DNA of 50,021 nt from positions 16,355 to 66,375 of the forward strand of contig JAGQTY010000017.1 of NCBI GenBank assembly GCA_020438795.1, in the 5' to 3' direction. Source of the stretch: Actinomycetota bacterium. GTDB lineage: Bacteria; Actinomycetota; Actinomycetes; S36-B12; GCA-2699445. The translations under genes were made by a program, and so were the position numbers. Within the stretch, counting starts at the first letter, position 1. The number at the start of each line of letters is the position of its first letter. The notes beneath the pieces were generated by a model. It did no database searches. It was not told where the DNA came from and saw nothing but the letters and a program-made list of their open reading frames with translations. Of this stretch, positions 43,813-50,021 are shown one piece after another.

Positions 43813-44578
43813 CGCGGTGATTCAGTCCAGCCATCGCGCTGAACGCCCAGGGCGTGACGCACACCTCCTTGTCCGCCAAGGCGCCGTGAACATCCCCTGT
43901 CAGGATTCCCTCGGCGTAGCCACGCGGCGCAAGCGTGTTGACGCCATTGACCGCCTCCTGGCTGGCCCAGGGGCTGTCGCGGAACGGATCACCGACGGAC
44001 AGGTAGTTGTGACCCTGACCGATGTCGGACCACGCTTCGAAGTGAACCGCGAAGCTCCCGTCGCGCTTGGTGGTGGTCAGGCAATCGACAGAAGTCCTTG
44101 TCTTCCTCAGGTCGATATCACAGATGGGAAGCCCGGCGATCGGCCGACCCCGTGGATCGACGACAGTTCCGGACACGTTCGGGGCCGGCTGCTGGCGATA
44201 GGCGAACTCGGCCGTTGCCACGCGATCACGCCGGACCCGGAACCGGTATGGCTTACCTTCTGGGACCGCCATCCGGCCATCCCTCGTTCGCTTCACCGGC
44301 TTCGCGCTCACTCGGTACATCCCGGTCGCGAGGCCGTTGACCGTCTTGTGACGCTTCACCCTGACTGTTCGCTCGGCGCCTCTGGCGTTGCCACGAATTC
44401 CAGTCAACGTGAGCCGGGCGCGCTGGCCGAACCGGGCGCCCGTGACCGAGATGCGAACGGCGCCGGACGCAGACTGCGCGGAGGACGCGGAGGGGGCAGT
44501 TTACTGCCTGGCGCCTGTGGCAGCCGTTGGGACCGTGAGCCCAACCAGCAACGCCGAAGCGGACAGGATCGACAGCAC
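43763..44578 (-). pseudogene. Secreted Ig-like/carboxypeptidase-regulatory protein broken by an in-frame TAA
   Basis: From GTG 44578 (GAGGCGG upstream) the frame gives a proper signal peptide (MLSILSASALLVGLTVPTAA), then TAA at 44501-44503 right after TGARQ. Beyond the stop the same frame continues as good protein: ISVTGARFGQRARLTLTGIR, VNGLATGMYRVSAKPV, and a CarboxypepD_reg-like unit PNVSGTVVDPRGRPIAGLPI. The YRVSAKPV ... YRFRVRR part resembles the domain of the protein at 32405. One base change would restore it. With the probable frameshift at its end, this looks like a recent pseudogene. Confidence 0.7.
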
Positions 44579-44675
44579 TAAACCGCCTCATGAACGTACC
44601 CCCGAATTGCGTTCCACCTATCCACTTCACGCTAGCCCTCTGCTCGACCAAGGAGCAGCAGACTACGGCATCGTG

Positions 44676-46370
44676 TCAGTCGCAAACTGCGCCCTGTGAC
44701 GCCGAACCCACGAGCTTGGCGTACTTGTGCAGCACGCCGCGGGTGTAGCGCGGCGCCAACGGCACCCAGTCACGGCGCCGGTCCGACAGTTCCTTCTCGC
44801 TGACGTGCAGCTCGAGCTTGCGCTCGGCCATGTCGATGGAGATCCGGTCTCCGTCGCGGACCAATGCGATCGGACCACCCACTGCCGCCTCGGGTGCCAC
44901 GTGCCCGACACAGAGTCCCGTGGAGCCTCCCGAGAACCGGCCATCGGTGATGAGCAGCGTGTCCTTGCCCAGGCCCGCGCCTTTGAGGGCGCCGGTGATC
45001 ATCAGCATCTCGCGCATGCCGGGCCCGCCCTGAGGGCCCTCGTATCGGATCACGATCACATCCCCGGCCTGGATCGTGCCATCCTCGAGAGCCTCCATGG
45101 CCGCCTGCTCCCGCTCGAACACGCGAGCTCGGCCCTCGAAGTGCGGCACATCCACGCCGGCGCTCTTGACGACCGCCCCCTCCGGCGCGAGACTTCCGGA
45201 CAGGATCGTGATGCCGCCACTGGTGTCCAGGGGCGCCTGAGTCGAGTGCAGGATCCGGCCGTCCGGATCGGGGGGCGCGATGTCGTCGAGGTTCTCCGCC
45301 AACGTCCTCCCGGTGACGGTGAGGACATCGCCGTGCAGCAGCCCGGCATCCAGGAGCGCCCTCATCACCACGGGCACACCACCCACACGATCCACGTCGG
45401 ACATGACGTACTGGCCGAACGGTTTCAGGTCACCCAACAGCGGCACTCGTGATCCGATGGTGTGGAAGTCCTCCATCTCCAGTGGCACATCCGCCTCGTG
45501 CGCGAGCGCGAGCAGATGCAGCACGGCGTTGGTGGAACCCCCGAGCGCCATCAGCACGGTGATCGCGTTCTCGAAGGCGGGCCGTGTCATGATCTGGCGC
45601 GCGGTGATGTCCTTACGCAGCAGCTCAACGACCGCTTCGCCACTGCGACGGGCGATGCCGTCCCTACGACGATCCACGGCCGGTGGGGCCGCCGAGCCCG
45701 GCAGCGACATTCCGATCGCTTCGGCGATGCTTGCCATCGTGTTGGCGGTGTACATACCACCGCAGGCACCCTCACCGGGGCAGATGGCCCGCTCGATCGC
45801 GTCCACATCCTCCCTCGGGATGAGCCCGCGCGCACAGGCGCCGACGGCTTCGAAGGCGTCGATGATCGTGACTTCCTTCTCAGTGCCGTCGGACAGCTTG
45901 GCGTGGCCCGGCAGGATGGACCCCGCATAGACGAAGACGCTGGCCACGTCGAGGCGGGCGGCTGCCATGAGCATGCCCGGCAGCGACTTGTCACAGCCCG
46001 CGAAGGTCACCATGCCGTCGAGGCGCTCGCCCTCCATCACGGTCTCCACCGAGTCCGCGATGATCTCGCGGCTCACCAGGGAGAAGTGCATTCCCTCGTG
46101 GCCCATGGAGATGCCGTCCGAGACAGAGATGGTGGCGAACTCCAGCGGATAGCCACCGCCGGCGTGCACGCCGTCCTTCGCCGCCTTGGCCAGCCGGTCC
46201 AGAGACAGGTTGCAGGGAGTGATCTCGTTCCACGAGGATGCGACGCCGATCTGCGGCTTGTCGAAGTCATCGTCGTCCATACCGACAGCTCGCAGCATTC
46301 CGCGAGCTGGTGCTCGTTCAAGGCCGTCGGTGACGACGCGGCTTCGGGGTCGGGGGTCGATTGCAGTCAT
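44676..46370 (-). CDS. ilvD: Dihydroxy-acid dehydratase IlvD
   Basis: 564 residues from ATG 46370 ([20 protein letters not shown]). Dehydrates dihydroxyisovalerate or dihydroxymethylvalerate, the third step of branched-chain amino-acid synthesis. Iron-sulfur ligands are seen in [10 protein letters not shown] and [13 protein letters not shown], plus the Mg/substrate segment [17 protein letters not shown], and [18 protein letters not shown]. Its upstream region shows TACGCT 6 nt before the ATG, so it is probably translated leaderless. It stands apart from ilvBN and ilvC. Confidence 0.97.
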   Translation of the reverse strand: MTAIDPRPRSRVVTDGLERAPARGMLRAVGMDDDDFDKPQIGVASSWNEITPCNLSLDRLAKAAKDGVHAGGGYPLEFATISVSDGISMGHEGMHFSLVSREIIADSVETVMEGERLDGMVTFAGCDKSLPGMLMAAARLDVASVFVYAGSILPGHAKLSDGTEKEVTIIDAFEAVGACARGLIPREDVDAIERAICPGEGACGGMYTANTMASIAEAIGMSLPGSAAPPAVDRRRDGIARRSGEAVVELLRKDITARQIMTRPAFENAITVLMALGGSTNAVLHLLALAHEADVPLEMEDFHTIGSRVPLLGDLKPFGQYVMSDVDRVGGVPVVMRALLDAGLLHGDVLTVTGRTLAENLDDIAPPDPDGRILHSTQAPLDTSGGITILSGSLAPEGAVVKSAGVDVPHFEGRARVFEREQAAMEALEDGTIQAGDVIVIRYEGPQGGPGMREMLMITGALKGAGLGKDTLLITDGRFSGGSTGLCVGHVAPEAAVGGPIALVRDGDRISIDMAERKLELHVSEKELSDRRRDWVPLAPRYTRGVLHKYAKLVGSASQGAVCD

Positions 46371-46376
46371 ACCCCT

Positions 46377-46382
46377 AGCGTA
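46377..46382 (-). promoter_or_regulatory. -10 box of the ilvD leaderless promoter
   Basis: On the minus strand TACGCT (TANNNT form), 6 nt (AGGGGT), then the ilvD ATG. The purine-rich AGGGGT is too close to the ATG to act as a Shine-Dalgarno, which favours leaderless translation. Confidence 0.45.
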
Positions 46383-46522
46383 TGCGCCGGAGTGGCGAGC
46401 CGCGACTGTCGGGCGGTCGGCCTGGCCGCACCCACAGAATCGACAATCCGGACCTTGGGGACAGACGCGTGTCGTCCGTGTCATCGCCGCGATAGGGCCA
46501 TTGTTCTGTGAGAGGTTGAGGT

Positions 46523-47455
46523 ATGCGACGACCCCGGCTCCTCCTCGCATGCACGCTCGCCATGCTGACCCTTGCGGCCTGCTCCATGCCTTTCAGCGTG
46601 ACAGTGAGAGAGCACGAGGTGCCGGCCAACCAGTTGCGGCCCCTGGATCCACAGGCCGGCGGCCCGAATCCGGCGCTGGTCGGCGACGCGGCGGAAGCCT
46701 CGCCCAGCAGCGCCGCCCCATCAACCATCCCGACCCCTGCCACCACCGGAGCGACGCCGCCACCGAGCACCACGTTGCAGCCCACTCCGGCTCCAAGCAC
46801 CGAGAAGCGATCCGCGAAGGCAGGCCCCTCCCCATCCACCACGAAGCAACTCACGCGGCAGGAGAAGAAGCGCAAAGTCATCTACCTCACGTTCGATGAC
46901 GGCCCCTGGGTCCCATACACCGACGAACTGCTCGACATCCTCGCCGAGTACGACGCGAAGGCCACGTTCTTCGTGGTCGGCGAGATGGCGGCGTACCACT
47001 CAGACAAGTTGCGCAGGATCCATGCCGAGGGACACGCGATCGGGAACCACACCTGGGGCCACGCCGACCTGAAAAAGCTGTCCGACCAGGGTGTGGCGGA
47101 TCAGTTGACCCAGACTGCCGAGACGGTGGGTAAGAACATGGCACCATGCATGCGACCGCCGTACGGCTCCGCCGACTCGCGGGTGCGCCGCATCAGCCAG
47201 GAACTCGGATACGCCACGGTCATGTGGACCACCCACGCGTGGGACTGGGAACGGCCACCTGCCCAACGGATGGCCGAGGATATGAGGAAGGCGACCCAGC
47301 CGCACCTGAACCTGCTGCTGCATGACGGTGGCGGGGACCGCACCAACACCGTCGAAGCGGTGCGACTGATGCTGCCCTACTGGGCCAGCCTCGGGTACAC
47401 GTTCGAGGTGGTGCCCGAATGCGCCGGACGGTTGCCGGAGAACCAGAGGCAGTGA
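46523..47455 (+). CDS. Lipoprotein polysaccharide deacetylase (NodB, CE4)
   Basis: 310 residues. Lipoprotein signal with lipobox LAAC (Cys20), a Pro/Thr/Ser-rich linker (about 60-110), then a NodB domain: TFDDGP (123-128), HTWGH (176-180), [13 protein letters not shown] and [16 protein letters not shown]. The metal-binding Asp-His-His set is complete. CE4 enzymes remove acetyl groups from peptidoglycan, chitin- or PNAG-like glycans. Anchored outside the membrane, it may act on the cell wall or, speculatively, on the polymer made by the synthase at 6434. Divergent from ilvD. Confidence 0.92.
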   Translation: MRRPRLLLACTLAMLTLAACSMPFSVTVREHEVPANQLRPLDPQAGGPNPALVGDAAEASPSSAAPSTIPTPATTGATPPPSTTLQPTPAPSTEKRSAKAGPSPSTTKQLTRQEKKRKVIYLTFDDGPWVPYTDELLDILAEYDAKATFFVVGEMAAYHSDKLRRIHAEGHAIGNHTWGHADLKKLSDQGVADQLTQTAETVGKNMAPCMRPPYGSADSRVRRISQELGYATVMWTTHAWDWERPPAQRMAEDMRKATQPHLNLLLHDGGGDRTNTVEAVRLMLPYWASLGYTFEVVPECAGRLPENQRQ

Positions 47456-47519
47456 CCCGGCGACCCATCGGTCACGTCGAGTTACGGTTTCGTAGCAATT
47501 CCGTGGCATTCTGAAGAGT

Positions 47520-48524
47520 ATGCACGATGAGTTCGACCTGACTGGCGGCGACGGCACCCGTCTCGTAGCCTGGCGCAACCGCAACGACACCGGCCCCAGA
47601 GTCCTGATCTGCAACGGCATGGCCGTGCCGCCGCAGGCCTGGCCCCGGCTCCTTTCGGAGGATTCTCAGTTCAACGTCGCCGGCTGGAACCATCGTGGCT
47701 GCTTCGGGTCGGACCGCCCAGCCGATCCGGATGCCGTCCGTATCGAGGATCATGTTGCCGACGCTGTGGCGCTCCTCGACCATCTGGGCTGGGATTCAGC
47801 CATCGTGGTCGGGTGGTCCCTGGGAGTCAACGTCGCTTTCGAGCTGGCCAAGGAACACCCTGAGCGAGTCTCGGGCATGCTCGGTGTCGCCGGCGTACCC
47901 GGTGGCACGTTCGACACGCTGTTCGCGCCACAGCTGGTCCCGCGAGTGTTGCGGCGGCCGCTCGGAACCAACGTCGCGCGACTGGGCCGGCTCATCTCCC
48001 CGGGGCTGAACTTCATCTCCAAGAACCTGCCGACCGGACGGCCGCTGGGCGAGATGCTGCGATTCTCCGGAGTGGTACTTCCGCATGCGAGTCAGGAACA
48101 CGTGGCGGACTGGGCCGGCAACATGTTCAAGGATCAGGACTTCGACTGGTACTTCCACCTGGCACTCGGTCTTGCAGAGCATGAGGAGTTCGATCCGTCC
48201 TTCATGAAGTGTCCCGTCACCGTGGTCGCCGGCTCCGTGGACTTCCTGACCTCGGGGCAGGATGTGATCCGTGCCGCGACGAAGATCCCGAACGTCGAGG
48301 TCCACACCCTGCCTGGGACTCACTGCCTGCCGCTGGAGTTCCCGGAGGAGATCGAGGAGATGCTCACCGATCTGGCCGCGCGCGTCGAATGGCAGGCATC
48401 CCTTGCTGCGGCCAGAGCCGAAGCAGGCATCACCGACGAGATCGTGGACGACGGTGATCCCATCGTCGATCTGAACGACGAGGAACTGATCGCTGTGCGC
48501 GACCCCGACTTCGTGGGGACGTAG
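47520..48524 (+). CDS. Alpha/beta-fold hydrolase
   Basis: 334 residues. Nucleophile elbow GWSLG (Ser100), oxyanion-hole region ICNGMAVPP, Asp in VAGSVDFLTSGQD and His in LPGTHCLPLEFPEEIEEML complete the triad. The C-terminal about 45 residues are acidic (EIVDDGDPIVDLNDEELIAV). The sequence is typical of actinobacterial alpha/beta hydrolases of unknown substrate. Convergent with the phosphatase gene; the stops are separated by 19 nt with a short ACCCCGGGGT palindrome (48535-48544). Confidence 0.88.
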   Translation: MHDEFDLTGGDGTRLVAWRNRNDTGPRVLICNGMAVPPQAWPRLLSEDSQFNVAGWNHRGCFGSDRPADPDAVRIEDHVADAVALLDHLGWDSAIVVGWSLGVNVAFELAKEHPERVSGMLGVAGVPGGTFDTLFAPQLVPRVLRRPLGTNVARLGRLISPGLNFISKNLPTGRPLGEMLRFSGVVLPHASQEHVADWAGNMFKDQDFDWYFHLALGLAEHEEFDPSFMKCPVTVVAGSVDFLTSGQDVIRAATKIPNVEVHTLPGTHCLPLEFPEEIEEMLTDLAARVEWQASLAAARAEAGITDEIVDDGDPIVDLNDEELIAVRDPDFVGT

Positions 48525-48543
48525 CCTCTCTCAAACCCCGGGG

Positions 48544-50021
48544 TCAATGACAACCCGTCGTCCCGCTGTCGGTGTAGGTGTCACCGGCGACCGGGAGGAA
48601 CTCCCAGTCATAGCCGCCTTCGCTCAGGTTCAGCCCCAGCAATCCATGACTGCTGTCGTCACTGGCCTCAGTCCTGTCGCTGGTGCCCACGCTCCGTAGT
48701 CCGGTGCCACCGGTCCCGACGACGAACATCCGCATGCCATTCGGATCCGCCTGTCCCGCGGCGTTCATAGGAGTGAACCGTTCATAGTCGTGGTCGTGTC
48801 CGGCCAGCATCATCTCAGCCCCGCTGTCGGCCAGCGTTGCCCAGAGATCCTGGACATCGTCATCGTCGCCGTGCGAACCACTGCTGAAGCGTGGGTGGTG
48901 CATGTACGCCAGGGTGCACTGGGCGGGGTTGGCCGCGAGGTCGGCACTGAGCCAGTCATGTTGGGGTGAGCCGATATCGCACCCCCCGATCTCACTGCAG
49001 TTGCTGTTCAGGCTCACCACATGCCAGGCCCCGATGTCGAAGCTGTAGTAGCCCTTGGCGGGGTCCCCCGCCGCAGCGCCGAAGTAGTTGAAGTATCCCG
49101 AGGCGTTCGTCGTTCCGTATTCGTGATTGCCGGGCGCCGGGGAGATACGTTCCTTGTGCTTGCCCCAGGATTGGTGGAAACAAGCGAAGTCTTCATCGCT
49201 GCCACTGCCGTATGCAGCGTCCCCGAGCGTGAGGATGTGTGCGTCAGGCTCCCGATCCAGCAGCAGGGCGGTCTCCTCATCTCCGTTGTCACCGCAGTGA
49301 GCGATGTCTCCGGCGGCCAGGATCCGGTTGCCCAGTTGAATGGCGCCGGCGCGAATGTCGATCTGGTCGGCGCCCGTGGCGCCTTGGTCGTCGGTCACCA
49401 CCAGCCTGGCGGTGAATCGGCCCTCGGTCGTATAGGTGTGGCTGACGGTCGCTCCCGTAGCGGTTGCTCCGTCTCCGAAGTCCCACTCGTATGACACGAT
49501 CTCGCCATCCACGTCCACAGAGTTCGTCGCGTCGAAGTCGACCACGAGGGGAAGGTCCCCTTCAGCCACAGACGACTCGGCCACTGCAACCGGAACCCGA
49601 TTGCTGCCGGGGCTGGGCACATCGGTGTTGAACCGGAACCAGTTCATGTTCACGTAGTCACTGCGGTAGCCGGTCTCGAAGGTCACATAGAGATCATGGA
49701 CTCCTTCAGCTCCGCTGATTCCAGCCGGCACGGCCTTCCAGGACTGCCAGCCACCGGTGTTGCCGATGGCCATCTTTCCCAGGATCGGACCGTCAACGGC
49801 ATCCTGGCGGAACACGATCAGCCCTGAGCCTCCGGAACCCACCCCTGAAGCCAGTCGCAGATCGACTCTGGTCGGGCGTGTCCCGAAGTCGACATCCTTG
49901 AATGCGATGTGATCGCCGTTGCCGATCCCCGTCACGTCGTGACCGCCGCCGAGGTCCTCCGTCGTCTCGAGAGCCACACCTGACAGGATGTTGCCGGCTT
50001 CTGCCTGGAACAGCCCGGGCT
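48544..50021 (-). CDS. Secreted metallophosphatase with CBM6-like and PKD domains (N-terminus cut)
   Basis: At least 491 residues; the frame continues past the right window edge. Domain order: carbohydrate-binding CBM6/CBM35-like domain (GGHDVTGIGNGDHIAFKDVD, FETGYRSDYVNMNWFRFN), PKD domain (SVDVDGEIVSYEWDFGDGAT), then calcineurin-like metallophosphatase with AAGDIAHCG, LGDAAYGSGSD, APGNHEYG, YMHHPRFSSG and AGHDHDYERF, a full set of metal ligands. Such proteins are extracellular phosphoesterases, similar to purple-acid-phosphatase-like enzymes. The carbohydrate-binding part would hold it on a glycan. Confidence 0.9.
   Translation of the reverse strand, partial: PGLFQAEAGNILSGVALETTEDLGGGHDVTGIGNGDHIAFKDVDFGTRPTRVDLRLASGVGSGGSGLIVFRQDAVDGPILGKMAIGNTGGWQSWKAVPAGISGAEGVHDLYVTFETGYRSDYVNMNWFRFNTDVPSPGSNRVPVAVAESSVAEGDLPLVVDFDATNSVDVDGEIVSYEWDFGDGATATGATVSHTYTTEGRFTARLVVTDDQGATGADQIDIRAGAIQLGNRILAAGDIAHCGDNGDEETALLLDREPDAHILTLGDAAYGSGSDEDFACFHQSWGKHKERISPAPGNHEYGTTNASGYFNYFGAAAGDPAKGYYSFDIGAWHVVSLNSNCSEIGGCDIGSPQHDWLSADLAANPAQCTLAYMHHPRFSSGSHGDDDDVQDLWATLADSGAEMMLAGHDHDYERFTPMNAAGQADPNGMRMFVVGTGGTGLRSVGTSDRTEASDDSSHGLLGLNLSEGGYDWEFLPVAGDTYTDSGTTGCH

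Overview
The window is a stretch of high-GC chromosome from an actinobacterium. The core genes (biotin synthesis, branched-chain amino-acid synthesis) are of actinobacterial type. Several genes have start codons about 6 nt downstream of a TANNNT-like -10 box, the layout of leaderless actinobacterial transcripts. Secreted Gly-, Pro- and Arg/Lys-rich proteins are common, as is MMPL transport. No tRNA, rRNA, CRISPR array, complete phage or integrase gene was seen.

Left part (1-11.5 kb), almost all minus strand: a translationally coupled bioA-bioF-bioD-bioB operon (bioB runs off the left edge), then ilvC, then a two-gene unit encoding a processive family-2 glycosyltransferase and a membrane protein with a degenerate GGDEF domain that keeps its I-site. 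Next come ilvN and ilvB. The usual ilvB-ilvN-ilvC order is preserved but split by the polysaccharide/c-di-GMP unit. ilvBN is preceded by an attenuation leader: a 9-residue peptide rich in branched-chain residues, a pause hairpin and a terminator. An orphan DNA methyltransferase lies just upstream.

Middle part (11.5-37 kb), accessory: regulators (LacI, FadR/GntR), two toxin-antitoxin pairs (Phd/RelE, VapB/VapC type), a diguanylate cyclase, secreted proteins of unknown role, a 1209-residue glycine-rich surface protein, a truncated IS481-type transposase, a histidine-kinase remnant and other decayed fragments. A structured repeat of about 100 bp recurs between these genes, always in the same orientation whatever the gene direction. 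Several pairs of copies enclose a single gene or one toxin-antitoxin pair. This looks like a gene-cassette array (integron-like or a comparable system) and is the most interesting feature of the window.

Right part (37-50 kb): a YdeI-like protein, an MMPL transporter coupled to a YhgE/Pip-like secreted coiled-coil partner, a secreted-protein gene broken by a stop codon, ilvD with an apparent leaderless promoter, a lipoprotein polysaccharide deacetylase, an alpha/beta hydrolase, and a secreted metallophosphatase with CBM6-like and PKD domains that runs off the right edge. The core pathway genes (bioABDF, ilvBNCD) are intact and flank the accessory block, suggesting that the 11.5-37 kb segment is a variable region in an otherwise ordinary chromosome.
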